A stretch of DNA of 64,000 bases from JASHSH01 sp036490215 (GTDB lineage: Bacteria > Pseudomonadota > Alphaproteobacteria > Rhodospirillales > Magnetospirillaceae), in contig DASXEH010000002.1 in the NCBI GenBank assembly GCA_036490215.1, positions 1-64,000 of the forward strand, written 5' to 3'. How positions within the stretch are numbered: the first letter of the stretch is position 1; every line of letters starts with the position of its first letter. This document shows positions 9,448 to 18,143 of the stretch, in pieces. The translations under genes and the position numbers were made by a program. Below the pieces are notes generated by a model. That model saw nothing but the letters and a program-made list of their open reading frames with translations, ran no database searches and was not told the origin of the DNA.

Positions 9448-9978
9448 ATGCTAACTCGCCGCGGATTTTTGCTTGCGGGGTTCGCTACTACTGCAGCAGG
9501 AGTCGTATCATCACCTGCGATGGCCGCATTCCACGGCCCGCGGGAACGCTCGATCTTTCTCCATAATGTACACACCGGCGAAACGCTGAAGACGGTCTAT
9601 TGGGCCGATGGGCATTACGAACCCGGCGCCTTGTCGCGGCTCAACCATGTGCTGCGCGATCACTACTCGAATCAAATCCATCACATGGATCCGAAGCTGA
9701 TCGATCTGCTTTGCCGGCTGCAGAGCATGTATGGCGGCACGCACCCGTTCGAAGTGTTCTCCGCCTATCGCTCGCCCGAGACCAACGCGATGCTGGCGAT
9801 GAACAGCGAAGGCGTGGCCGCGCATAGCCTGCACATGCAGGGCATGGCCGCCGATATCCGTATCAAGGGCGTGGGGTTACACAGCCTGCGCCACAGCGCG
9901 AAGAACCTGCGCCTCGGCGGCGTGGGCAGCTACCACACCTTCGTCCATGTGGACGTCGGCCGGGTGCGGTACTGGTAG
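9448..9978 (+). CDS. Tat-exported DUF882 / YcbK-like M15-type peptidase
   Basis: The 176-residue protein begins MLTRRGFLLAGF, a twin-arginine signal, with cleavage likely after about residue 26 (SPAMA). The rest matches the DUF882 family (E. coli YcbK/MepK-like), a D-Ala-D-Ala or LD-crosslink peptidase fold. Candidate zinc ligands are His129 and Asp136 in SLHMQGMAADI and His167 in FVHVDVG. Export through Tat fits the tatABC genes in this window. Following an L,D-transpeptidase, it may cut the same class of crosslinks (MepK cuts 3-3 links); that substrate is inferred. Confidence 0.87.
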   Translation: MLTRRGFLLAGFATTAAGVVSSPAMAAFHGPRERSIFLHNVHTGETLKTVYWADGHYEPGALSRLNHVLRDHYSNQIHHMDPKLIDLLCRLQSMYGGTHPFEVFSAYRSPETNAMLAMNSEGVAAHSLHMQGMAADIRIKGVGLHSLRHSAKNLRLGGVGSYHTFVHVDVGRVRYW

Positions 9979-9988
9979 ACGTTCAAAC

Positions 9989-10133
9989 GTCACCCCGGAA
10001 GCGCGGAGCGCTATCCGGGGTCCTAGGCGAGCAATTGTGAGCGTGTAACTACAGCAGTAAGGAAGCCGCGTTGCGGGAATCTCTCCTGGATTCCGGATCA
10101 GCGTCTCGCTTCGCTCGACTTGTCCGGAATGAC
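9989..10133. repeat. Composite palindromic repeat with GTCA(C/T)(C/T)CCGGA ends (family A)
   Basis: A 145-bp element starting GTCACCCCGGA and ending TCCGGAATGAC, i.e. 11-bp terminal inverted repeats with two mismatches. Its first 35 and last 55 bases are nearly identical to the element at 41013-41151 while the middle differs. It lies between convergent genes. Confidence 0.8.
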
Positions 10134-10152
10134 GGGCAAGTATTGCCGCCCC

Positions 10153-10776
10153 CTACTCCTCCGACTTGTCCTTCCCGCCCAACAGATTCGGACTCACGGG
10201 GATGCCGTGATAGCCGATCGGCAGTTCGAAATCGTCGGCATCGACTGCGCCGCGCTTGAGATGCGAGAGCTGCGTGCTGATGGTGCGCGGATGGCCGCCG
10301 ATCGCCATTGTGCCGGCGGCGCGCATCAGGATGCCGTCTTTCGTGAACCACATCTTGCCGGTGAACGCGCCCTCGACCTTGTAGCGCGTGCAGGGTTCGC
10401 CGCCGATGGTCTCGACGCCGTCCTTCTTGCGATCAAGATTGAGATTGCCGTGTGCGGCGCCCAACTGCACCAGCGCCTGCAGGCTGGTCGAGAGATACCA
10501 TTTGCGATCCGGCCAGATCACCGCGATCAGATCGCTGTCGCGGCGCATCAGCAGCGCCTGGGTGCCCATCGATGTGGTGAAGTCGCGGCGCTCGCGCTGC
10601 GGCGCATGGACGACCGTGCCGTGCCAGGTCTGTTCGCCTTCGGTCAGTGCGTAGTCGGCCTTATATTCCACCGGCGCATCGATCGCGGCCAGCGCATCGA
10701 TCGGCTCGGCGCGTGCAACAACCGACACCGTCAGGCACGCCGCCGCAAAACCGAACGCGATCAGTAAGCGCTTCAT
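10153..10776 (-). CDS. Secreted protein of unknown function (DUF4412-like), last gene of the carrier-protein operon
   Basis: A 207-residue product with a signal peptide (MKRLLIAFGFAAACLTVSVVA, cleavage near ARAEP). The mature part is mostly beta-type, with pairs such as YKADYAL, IAVIWPDRKWYLST and GEPCTRYKVEGAFTGKMWFTKDGILMR. This pattern resembles DUF4412 or LolA-like periplasmic proteins that sit on a hydrophobic ligand, but the match is weak. The ATG overlaps the stop of the upstream peptidase-like gene by 4 bases with GAGGTG upstream, so it is translationally coupled and belongs to the operon. Confidence 0.65.
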   Translation of the reverse strand: MKRLLIAFGFAAACLTVSVVARAEPIDALAAIDAPVEYKADYALTEGEQTWHGTVVHAPQRERRDFTTSMGTQALLMRRDSDLIAVIWPDRKWYLSTSLQALVQLGAAHGNLNLDRKKDGVETIGGEPCTRYKVEGAFTGKMWFTKDGILMRAAGTMAIGGHPRTISTQLSHLKRGAVDADDFELPIGYHGIPVSPNLLGGKDKSEE

Positions 10777-12068
10777 GCCTTCACCTCTTCGAACAGGCCT
10801 TCGGCCTTAAGCCGGTCGGCGATCTCGATCAGATCGAGCATATCGGCACCGATGGTCTCGGCGATAGCCAGCAAATCGCGCGTGCCATCGGCATAGGCGA
10901 TCAGGTTCATCATCTTGCGCACCTGCAGGCCGCTGTCTTTGGTGCCGATCGACGGGTAAAGCCCGCGCGGGCCCAGTTGTGGTTCGCACGGAACCGTGGT
11001 GCGGGGTGTGTGGTTGGCCTCGATGATCGAAAGCGCGCGACGCATCGCCTCGAACCCGCCCTCAAGCCCCGCCGGCGTGACCAACGACAGATCGTCGAGC
11101 GAGGTGTGGTACTCGGGATATTCGTTGTATTTGCTGCGCATCAGCGAACACACCGGCAGATCGACGCCGGGGCTGCAATATTGCCGCTCGTCACTACCCC
11201 GATCCAGGAAGCTGTAGCGCTTGTAGTCGCCGACCATATGACGCAACGCATGTGTGCCCGCGCGGTCGGCCAGCGTATCGCCCTGGCGCGACGGCAGATA
11301 GGAATGGGCGCGCTCATCGCCGACGCAGGTCATCACGAACCCTGCGACGATGCGTTCCTTCATCTCGGCCAGATTGCGACTCAGATACACGATGGAACCA
11401 ATCGTCTCCGGCACAAAGACTATGCGGTAACTGTGGCGGCGCTGGGGCAGGCTCGTCAGCCAGCGTACCAACGCGGCTGTGACAACCGGACCCGAAAGTT
11501 CGTTATTGGCCATCGAGGGATGGCAGACATAGGTAGAAAGCAGCACCTCGCTGCGCTCGCTTCCGGGCAGCAGCAACTCGCCATAGTTGAGCACGCCGGG
11601 CGCCAGCGTGCTGTCGATCACCGCGCGATACTTGCCGGGCGCGAGCGCCTTGCGCTGACGATCGGTCAGGCAGAAACCCCAGCGACGCTTGTAATACGAG
11701 GTGACATATGGAATCGCGTCAGGCTGCTCGGGCAACGAATAGAGATGCGGCTGCAACGCGTCGAGCGACAGCCACTGATCGACCGGCTCGGAATAGCCCA
11801 GCACGTGGAGATTCGAGACGCGGAAATCGACGATGCGCTTGCCTGATTCGTCAGCGATATAGGCGTCGCGTATCGTCCATTCGTCAGGCACGGTCCAATC
11901 GAACGCCTTGGTGCCGCTCGGCACCGATTGGATCGTCAGGCCCGGCAGGAGCTTCTGCAGATAGGCGAGTGTATCGCGCACGCCCGGCCCGGTCAGGCTG
12001 CGGCAGATCGGGAATAGGTCCCGTGCCCAACCCTGCATCTCGGCGCCTGAGGCGATCTCGGTGGCCAT
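10773..12068 (-). CDS. DUF4910/DUF2172 aminopeptidase-like protein
   Basis: The 431-residue protein matches the DUF4910 family, which has an M28-like zinc-aminopeptidase fold with a C-terminal winged-helix segment. Likely metal-site residues are in TYVCHPSMANNELSGP, VPETIGS, CVGDE, DERQYCSPG and EYHTSLDDLS. The motifs differ from true M28 peptidases (Asn where Asp is usual, Glu-Thr for Glu-Glu), so peptidase activity is not certain. Relatives often sit in carbohydrate or secondary-metabolite clusters. The ATG at 12068 is chosen because the family match begins just after it; it lies 35 bases behind the carrier-protein gene. Confidence 0.82.
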   Translation of the reverse strand: MATEIASGAEMQGWARDLFPICRSLTGPGVRDTLAYLQKLLPGLTIQSVPSGTKAFDWTVPDEWTIRDAYIADESGKRIVDFRVSNLHVLGYSEPVDQWLSLDALQPHLYSLPEQPDAIPYVTSYYKRRWGFCLTDRQRKALAPGKYRAVIDSTLAPGVLNYGELLLPGSERSEVLLSTYVCHPSMANNELSGPVVTAALVRWLTSLPQRRHSYRIVFVPETIGSIVYLSRNLAEMKERIVAGFVMTCVGDERAHSYLPSRQGDTLADRAGTHALRHMVGDYKRYSFLDRGSDERQYCSPGVDLPVCSLMRSKYNEYPEYHTSLDDLSLVTPAGLEGGFEAMRRALSIIEANHTPRTTVPCEPQLGPRGLYPSIGTKDSGLQVRKMMNLIAYADGTRDLLAIAETIGADMLDLIEIADRLKAEGLFEEVKA

Positions 12069-12103
12069 TGGTTCCGGCTCTTCCTTGCGATCCGTGCGGT
12101 GCT

Positions 12104-12352
12104 TCAGCCGGCGCGGATACGATCGATCAACGCGGCGATCGTCGTCGGCGAGGCGAAATTCTGCTGCGTCAGTTCCTCGGTCGGCAAGGCGACGCCGAGC
12201 TGCTGTTCCAGTGCGCCGATCAATTCGAGAATGCCGAAACTGTCGAGCACTTGCTCGCCGAACAGATCGGTGGTCGCCTTGACCGCAATCTGCGGCAGAG
12301 GCGATTGCGTCGAGATGATCTCGATCACGGATGCCAAAGTGGAATTGCTCAT
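12104..12352 (-). CDS. Acyl/aminoacyl carrier protein
   Basis: An 82-residue phosphopantetheine-binding carrier protein. The attachment site is Ser38 in the motif VLDSFGILELI, closer to DltC-type and stand-alone biosynthetic carriers (LDS-F) than to the fatty-acid ACP (DSLD). Its ATG overlaps the stop of the AAC(3)-like gene by 4 bases. The partner adenylating enzyme is probably the AMP-ligase at 15566-17113. No phosphopantetheinyl transferase gene is in the window, so a housekeeping one must act in trans. Confidence 0.9.
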   Translation of the reverse strand: MSNSTLASVIEIISTQSPLPQIAVKATTDLFGEQVLDSFGILELIGALEQQLGVALPTEELTQQNFASPTTIAALIDRIRAG

Positions 12353-13146
12353 GCGTCGCCTCGCTCGAAATCCTTGCGATTGGAAAGTACCAGAAACGGG
12401 TCGGCATGGAGCCGCGGCAGGAATGCGTCACGCATCGCGCGCGCCGACATGACGCTCAACGGAGCGCCGCCGAAGGGCTCGCTCGCCATCCCGCCCGCAA
12501 CAAGGATCGGCGTCAGCACCGTGAAATCATTTTTCGCTACCGGCTGCAGCGACCGGACGAACAGCTCTTCCGACACGCCGATGTCATTGCCTTCGTGGCG
12601 GACGCGGCCGTGGAAAGACTTAGGATAGCGATACGCAATCTTGTCCGCGATCAGCCATTCCATGCGATGCAGATAGCTGCAATGGGTGGGATGCGCGCCG
12701 AGCAAAACGAACGTCGCGTCTTGCTGCTCGAACCACTCATAGAGCGACCCTTCGCCCCAGGCGCGTTGTGGACGCAGCGCGACCATCGCATCGGCCTGCG
12801 GTCCCTGAACGGCGAACGAGAAGAACGCGCTGACGGTGCGGCGCACGCCCGGACGCAAGCGGAACGCCTCCGACAGCATGCCGGTGATGCTGGGCTCAGC
12901 ATCGAGATTGCAGAACCCATCGCGGAAGCCATGGGTGAAGGCGGGCATCGCCAAACTGCGCGAACCGACGACATCGAGCACCGTACCCAAAACACCGTCG
13001 AGCGTTTCCTTGCCGCCCAGGCCCAGCGCACGACCAAGTGGCCAGACGGCAGTGTAAATCACGACGGGATTGGGGCGCGTGCCGATCATCCGGTCGAGGC
13101 GATCGCCGAGATCGCGCAAGGTGAGGTTTTGAACAGGCGCGTTCAT
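12349..13146 (-). CDS. AAC(3)-family N-acyltransferase
   Basis: A 265-residue protein with the fold of aminoglycoside 3-N-acetyltransferases (also FrbF, YokD). Seen in sequence: RRTVSAFFSFAVQGPQA, which corresponds to the family's RS.HP..S..A.GP.A region, and LLGAHPTHCSYLHRMEW with the conserved His160 and Glu163. The start at 13146 makes an ATGA overlap with the upstream methyltransferase stop. Because the gene lies directly before a carrier-protein gene in a biosynthetic operon, its donor may be an acyl-S-carrier and not acetyl-CoA (inference). Antibiotic resistance is unlikely to be its role. Confidence 0.83.
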   Translation of the reverse strand: MNAPVQNLTLRDLGDRLDRMIGTRPNPVVIYTAVWPLGRALGLGGKETLDGVLGTVLDVVGSRSLAMPAFTHGFRDGFCNLDAEPSITGMLSEAFRLRPGVRRTVSAFFSFAVQGPQADAMVALRPQRAWGEGSLYEWFEQQDATFVLLGAHPTHCSYLHRMEWLIADKIAYRYPKSFHGRVRHEGNDIGVSEELFVRSLQPVAKNDFTVLTPILVAGGMASEPFGGAPLSVMSARAMRDAFLPRLHADPFLVLSNRKDFERGDA

Positions 13147-14321
13147 ACTGGCCGCCGTTCGAAGGTAAGGAAGTCCCATGTCGGGAAATCGCGCGTGAAG
13201 GCCCGCAACGCCGCCGCCTCGGCCGGCACGGCCTCTCCGCCGGGATGCCGGAACTCGACCAGGGCAAAGCCGGCCTTGGCCATCGTCGCCATCACGCGAT
13301 CGAGTGTCGGCGCGACACTGTAGACCGGGCTGCGGTATTCGGACGCCACCACCATCGGCGCTTCCGCGGTTCCCAACCGGCAGCCCAGCCAGAAGATCGG
13401 ATTCGGTTCGCACATATGGAGCCGCCCGCCCGGCCGCAACACATGGGCCAGCGCCTTCATCGTCGCCAGCGCGCCCGTCTCAGACTCGTCGCCATCGAGC
13501 AGCAGCACGATATCGCTCATATAGACGCGGTCGAAACTGGCAGCCTCCATCGCGCGGATTGCATCGAGACTGGCCTTCGGATCGGCCGGCGCCGTGAAGC
13601 GGCAGTCGCCTCGATTGTTGGCCTCGGCCATGCGGATCAGATTGGCGTCGGTATCGGTGCCCAGCACCGATGCGCCCAGCGCGGCAAACTTCCGCGCGTA
13701 ATAGCCGTTACCGCACGCGAAATCGAGGACGCGCGTTCCCTTGACGGGCTCGGCAGCGAAATAGCGATCGAAAAAGGTTTCCTGGATCCACTTGTAGGGA
13801 CCCGGCTTCAACTGCAGCCCATCCGGCGTGAATTTCGAATCATGCCACCAGCGCCATTTATCGCGCAATCGCAGCACCACGGCCAGATGCTGCCCCGTGC
13901 GCTGATGGAAGGTGCCGAGATGATTGCGATCGAGGATCGAATCAAGCGCGGCCAGGAATTGCTTATAGTCGCCGCCATCATTGGCGCAGAGCATCCACTG
14001 GCGATGCAGCAAGGCGACCAGATCGGCGCCCGCCGCAGCATTCCCCTGCCGGCTCGCAAACCGGCTGGGATCGGACCAAAGCCCATAGGTGAAATCGAAG
14101 GCGCTGCGATCGAAACCCTGCGCACCGTTCAGTGCCGCAGCCCATTCGGCAACGGTCGCGCCGTCGCCATGCTCGGCCACGACCTTCATCGCCGTGGCAT
14201 CGAGCTCGACATGAGTATGGGTGCGCGGATTGGTGACGACCCAGGCACCATCGGCCCGGCGCAGGACGGCATCGGGGCACAGCTTCAGCCATGTCGTATC
14301 TGCTGCCGGCTCGGCTGCCAT
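13143..14321 (-). CDS. SAM-dependent methyltransferase with PqqD-like N-terminal region
   Basis: The 392-residue protein has a class I methyltransferase domain from about residue 170: motif I is VLDFACGNGYYA (198-209), motif II is VLGTDTD, and LRPGGRLHMCEPNP is the post-motif strand. Residues about 13-63 (CPDAVLRRADGAWVV, then HVELDATAMKVVAEHGDGAT) follow the spacing of PqqD-like domains, which bind peptide substrates in other pathways. A central helical region (100-170) is unassigned. It is in the middle of the operon, 9 bases downstream of the aminotransferase. The methyl acceptor is unknown. Confidence 0.8.
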   Translation of the reverse strand: MAAEPAADTTWLKLCPDAVLRRADGAWVVTNPRTHTHVELDATAMKVVAEHGDGATVAEWAAALNGAQGFDRSAFDFTYGLWSDPSRFASRQGNAAAGADLVALLHRQWMLCANDGGDYKQFLAALDSILDRNHLGTFHQRTGQHLAVVLRLRDKWRWWHDSKFTPDGLQLKPGPYKWIQETFFDRYFAAEPVKGTRVLDFACGNGYYARKFAALGASVLGTDTDANLIRMAEANNRGDCRFTAPADPKASLDAIRAMEAASFDRVYMSDIVLLLDGDESETGALATMKALAHVLRPGGRLHMCEPNPIFWLGCRLGTAEAPMVVASEYRSPVYSVAPTLDRVMATMAKAGFALVEFRHPGGEAVPAEAAALRAFTRDFPTWDFLTFERRPV

Positions 14322-14330
14322 GGCGAAGGC

Positions 14331-15569
14331 TTACGCGTCTTTGAGGGTCGGAAGATTGAGGCGCTTGAACTCGGCGCGGACATACTCGCTGTCGAAGCCC
14401 GAGTCGAGCGTAGCACGCAGGGCCTGCAGCGCCTGATCGATACGCTCTTCCGTTTCCGTGCCGATCGACATGCGCAGGAAGCGCTCGGTGCTGGCGCCAT
14501 AGGCGCTGCCCGGCACCAGGGCGACGTCCTTGTCGAGCAGCATATACATGGCCAGGTCGAAGGCGTCGCCGGTGAAGGGCGCCGTATCGATGAAGAAATA
14601 GAAGGTCGAGCCGCCCGGCAGATGGCGAATGCCAAGTTCCTTCATGCGATGCGCGATGCGGTCGCGCTTTTCCACCACCGCACGCACCTGCGGCAGCGTC
14701 ACCGCCAGGATATCGTCGAAATAGGCGATCAGATATTGCAGCAGGATCGTCGGTGCGCAGGTGATGATGTGCTGGTTGAGCTTGAGAAGCTGCGCGATGA
14801 AACGCGGCGCGGCAATCGCATAACCAACGCGCCAGCCCGACATGCCCATGTTCTTCGAGAGCGAATTCACCGCGATGATGCCGTCGAGATCGGGCGAGAG
14901 CCGCGCGGCGGTGACGAAGCTGCCGTCCAGCACGAAGTCGCTATAAGCCTCGTCGACCAGCAGATAGATGCCACGGCTGCGGCACTGCTGGTAGAGGTCG
15001 AGCAGTTCTTCGCGACTGTAGAGGCGTCCCGCCGGGTTGTTCGGGTTGTTGATGATCATCATCCGCGTGCGCGGCGTGAAGTGGCGATGGAACTCGCTCA
15101 CCGGCACCGAGAATGGGATGAAATTGACCTCGCCGCCGCACAGCCGCGCCTGCTCCTGATAGGAGACCCAGGCCGGCTCGTGGATGACGACATCGTCGCC
15201 CACATCCAGCACGGCCTGCATGCACATGAAGATGATCGGCTTCGAGCCTGCCGAGATGATGATGTGCTTCTTGCCGTCGATATCCGAGCCGTACTGCTTG
15301 TTATAGAAGCCGGCGATCTTGTTGCGCAGGTCGGGCAGGCCCTGGCTGTCGGAGTAGTGATAGCCGCGCTCGAAATCCAGCTTCTCAAAGGAGAAGCGCG
15401 GGATCGAGAAGAACGCTTCGCCCAGGGAAAGCGCGATGATGTCGCGCTGGCGGCGGCGCAGATCGTAGACCAGCTGGTTGATATAGACCGACAGCGCCTG
15501 CGGGATGTGCTTCACCCGATCGCTGATCGGCATCACGGGCAGTTGGGTCTGGGCCATTGTATCGCTCAT
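14331..15569 (-). CDS. PLP-dependent aminotransferase, class I/II
   Basis: A 412-residue fold-type I aminotransferase. The PLP lysine is Lys239 in NSLSKNMGMSGWRVGY, the cofactor aspartate is Asp206 in LLVDEAY, the substrate-positioning arginine region is GWRVGY, and NNPNNPAG is at 174-181. It most resembles aspartate/aromatic-type aminotransferases. Its ATG overlaps the stop of the AMP-ligase gene by 4 bases. In this operon it would supply or use an amino acid that is then activated; the substrate is not readable. Confidence 0.9.
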   Translation of the reverse strand: MSDTMAQTQLPVMPISDRVKHIPQALSVYINQLVYDLRRRQRDIIALSLGEAFFSIPRFSFEKLDFERGYHYSDSQGLPDLRNKIAGFYNKQYGSDIDGKKHIIISAGSKPIIFMCMQAVLDVGDDVVIHEPAWVSYQEQARLCGGEVNFIPFSVPVSEFHRHFTPRTRMMIINNPNNPAGRLYSREELLDLYQQCRSRGIYLLVDEAYSDFVLDGSFVTAARLSPDLDGIIAVNSLSKNMGMSGWRVGYAIAAPRFIAQLLKLNQHIITCAPTILLQYLIAYFDDILAVTLPQVRAVVEKRDRIAHRMKELGIRHLPGGSTFYFFIDTAPFTGDAFDLAMYMLLDKDVALVPGSAYGASTERFLRMSIGTETEERIDQALQALRATLDSGFDSEYVRAEFKRLNLPTLKDA

Positions 15570-17113
15570 GACGAAGCCGCAGCGGTGATCTCGGCGGCCA
15601 GAGCATGCTTCATGATCTTGCCGCTGCGCGTGCGCGGGAATTCACGGTGAAGCTGGATGCGTTCGGGCCATTTGTGGCGCGCGAGCCCGTCCTGCACCCA
15701 GCCGCGGATTTCGGCGAGCGCGCTGCTTTCCGCCGCCGCGTCGCCGGTGTCGTTGTTCAGCCGCACGAACAGGATATAGCTCTCGCCGAAGAACGGATGG
15801 GCGCAGGGCACCGCAACCGCTTCCTGAACGTCAGGATGGGCCGCGGCCAGATGCTCGACCTCGGGCAGCAGGATGAGATAACCGCCCTTCTTGACGATAT
15901 CCTTGGTGCGGCCGGTGATGACCAACTGCCCCTGCTCGAACTTGCCAAGATCGCCGGTACGCAAGAAACCTTCTACATCGAGCGTGGCGTCGACCTTGCC
16001 GCCTTCGGTCATGTAGCCCAGCATCATGAAGGGCGACTTGACCGCAATCTCGCTCGAATCGGTGGCGCGGCCATCATCGTCGCGCTCCACCGGCAGCAGC
16101 TTCATCTGGATATAAGGCAGAATCGCGCCCGTGCCGCTTTCGACGCGTTGAGTCGTTGCCACTTCGCTGGTCAGGAAGGTGGTTTCGCTCAGCGCGAAAT
16201 TCTCCAGCATCTCGATGCCGAAGAGGTCGCGGAACTTGGTCTTCTCGGCGAGGCGGATCGGCGCCGTGCCGAGGAAGCAGATCTTGATCGGTGGGGTGCG
16301 CTTGGGCTTGCCCGCGCGATCGGCCAGCGAGGTGAGGCCGCGCACGATCGCCGGCACCATCCACAGCGAGTCGATATCGAAGCGAACCACCGTGTCCCAG
16401 AAGCTCAGCATGGTCTTGCCGGAGAAGGCCTCGCCGATGACAAAACTGCCGCCGGTGACCAGCGGGATCAGGCAGAGGTTGAACAGCCCACCGAGATAGG
16501 ACATCGGCAGATAGTTCCAGAAACGGCAGCGCGCGCCGATCAACCCATGGAAATCCATGAAGGCGTGACCTGACGACCATAGCCGGTCGCCATCGATCAG
16601 GATCGCCTTGGCGGCACCGGTCGAACCGCTTGTCGTGATGATCAGTTGTCCCGCGCCCGGCTTGCTCTTCGGCTTGTCGGCCGGAATCCAGGAGAGATCG
16701 GTGCCGGTCTCGATGCGGCGGATCGGCACGGTCAGTAGAGCGAGTTGCTGCACCACACGATTGGGCACCGGATCGGCGATCAGAATGAACTGCGCGCCGG
16801 TGAGATTGGCGGCCGAGGTGATCTCGGCGGCACTGGCCGTGCACGGCAGCGGCGCAAAGCGCAGGCCGCCCTTGAGGCAGGCGAGAAACACGAGCGCCGT
16901 CTCGACGGCATTCGGCATCAGCGCCAGCAGCGTGCTGCCTTTGCCCAAGCCGAGCCCATTGATATAGGCCAGCATGCGATCGATCAGATCGTCGAAAGCG
17001 CCGTAGCTTAGTATGGTGCTATTCTCATCGACGCAAGCCGGTGCTTCGGGATCGCGCGCGACCAGCGCCTCGAAATCGGCCAAGAACGAACGGATGGGCG
17101 CGTCGCTCAGCAT
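15566..17113 (-). CDS. AMP-forming acyl/aminoacyl ligase (ANL superfamily)
   Basis: A 515-residue adenylating enzyme with all core motifs: phosphate loop TTSGSTGAAKA (160-170), NFALSE (305-310), RTGDLG (385-390), hinge GRTKDIVKKGG (401-411) and catalytic Lys499 in RTRSGKIMK. It would activate a carboxylate with ATP and load it onto CoA or, more likely here, onto the carrier protein of the same operon. No thioesterase, condensation or reductase domain is attached. It overlaps its upstream neighbour by 7 bases. The substrate-binding pocket cannot be read by eye. Confidence 0.92.
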   Translation of the reverse strand: MLSDAPIRSFLADFEALVARDPEAPACVDENSTILSYGAFDDLIDRMLAYINGLGLGKGSTLLALMPNAVETALVFLACLKGGLRFAPLPCTASAAEITSAANLTGAQFILIADPVPNRVVQQLALLTVPIRRIETGTDLSWIPADKPKSKPGAGQLIITTSGSTGAAKAILIDGDRLWSSGHAFMDFHGLIGARCRFWNYLPMSYLGGLFNLCLIPLVTGGSFVIGEAFSGKTMLSFWDTVVRFDIDSLWMVPAIVRGLTSLADRAGKPKRTPPIKICFLGTAPIRLAEKTKFRDLFGIEMLENFALSETTFLTSEVATTQRVESGTGAILPYIQMKLLPVERDDDGRATDSSEIAVKSPFMMLGYMTEGGKVDATLDVEGFLRTGDLGKFEQGQLVITGRTKDIVKKGGYLILLPEVEHLAAAHPDVQEAVAVPCAHPFFGESYILFVRLNNDTGDAAAESSALAEIRGWVQDGLARHKWPERIQLHREFPRTRSGKIMKHALAAEITAAASS

Positions 17114-18090
17114 AGTTCGCCATCGCGCATCAGGGTGACGCCGTCGACAACCAAGGTCGGCTTGCGCATAACGAAATCAAGGTGGAAGTCGACTTCGTTC
17201 TTACCGCCCACGGTGTGGTTGGCGCCGAAGCCGAAATGAATGCAGCCCAGCGTGCCTTCGTCGGTCAGCATGGCGCCGGTGAGTTTGGCCAGCGGATTGA
17301 GGCCGATGCCGCATTCGGCCAACACGCGACGCTTCGAACCGATCGGCCCGAAGATGCCTTCCATGATGTCGGCATTGGCGCGGCGCGCATTCTGGATCAC
17401 GACGACCTTGCCGGCGACGATATCGAGGATCATCGGCGTGTCGAGCAAACCGAATTCGCCGCAGGTGATCGAACCATCGATCACGGCGCGACCTTCAGCG
17501 CTGGTTTCGATCGGCGAGACATTCGCTTCGATATCGGGCGGCGAACCGAGATCGCCGGGACGTTCGACGAAGCCGGGGCAATAGTTCCCGATGCGGTCCT
17601 CGGCGCTCATGCGGATATCGGTGCCAGCGGCCGTGGTCACGTGGATGGTCTTGGCATGGGTCAACGCGTCGGCGATGCGGCGCACCACCGGCGCCTGCGC
17701 GCGGTAATCGAAGCGCAGGCACGGATCGTGGAGCAGGCCCCAATCGTAGTCGGGCATGCTCAGGAACCGCGCACCGGCCTTGCCGGCCTCGATCCGCGCG
17801 CGGCTGTGGGCCAGCGAATAGCGGCACAGGCTGATGATCAGACTCGCGTCGCACATCGCGGCAGCAGCGGCAGCCGATGGCTCTTCGCCATGGCGCGTCT
17901 GGCCGGTGATCTCGATCAGTTGAGCGTGAGCAGCGATGGCGGTTGCTTGGACGCGGAATGCCTCGGCCAGATCATGGGTCACCGGATCGCAGAGGATCAG
18001 CACCCGATCATGGGCGGCAAGGCTACCGCAATTGGTCAGCAGGTGACGGATCGTCACCAATTGTTCGTCTTTGGCTGCCATCACATTCAT
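17107..18090 (-). CDS. M29 (aminopeptidase T)-like metallopeptidase, first gene of the operon
   Basis: A 327-residue protein related to the M29 leucyl aminopeptidase family (AmpS/PepS). The C-terminal metal-site region is well kept: LGCIHFGFGANHTVGG followed by NEVDFHLDFVMRKPTL, with the HxD pair and upstream histidines; Glu-rich GEFGLLDTP precedes it. The start at 18090 has an AGGTG ribosome site 9 bases upstream; the Met three codons later is an alternative. M29 homologues in biosynthetic operons are often not general peptidases, so a specialised hydrolase or ligase-like role is possible. It leads the eight-gene minus-strand operon. Confidence 0.78.
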   Translation of the reverse strand: MNVMAAKDEQLVTIRHLLTNCGSLAAHDRVLILCDPVTHDLAEAFRVQATAIAAHAQLIEITGQTRHGEEPSAAAAAAMCDASLIISLCRYSLAHSRARIEAGKAGARFLSMPDYDWGLLHDPCLRFDYRAQAPVVRRIADALTHAKTIHVTTAAGTDIRMSAEDRIGNYCPGFVERPGDLGSPPDIEANVSPIETSAEGRAVIDGSITCGEFGLLDTPMILDIVAGKVVVIQNARRANADIMEGIFGPIGSKRRVLAECGIGLNPLAKLTGAMLTDEGTLGCIHFGFGANHTVGGKNEVDFHLDFVMRKPTLVVDGVTLMRDGELC

Positions 18091-18143
18091 AGGCCGCACC
18101 TGTTTGTGGTTACGCCTACAATAGAATTTGGCCGGTAAATGAG

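Noticed and set aside
12349..13146. AAC(3)-like gene as an aminoglycoside-resistance determinant
   Set aside because: The family includes many biosynthetic acyltransferases, and the gene is translationally coupled within a carrier-protein operon with no mobile-element context.
13245..15650. 801-codon plus-strand frame across the methyltransferase and aminotransferase genes
   Set aside because: It spans two well-supported minus-strand genes and their junction; the protein is low-complexity His/Arg-rich.
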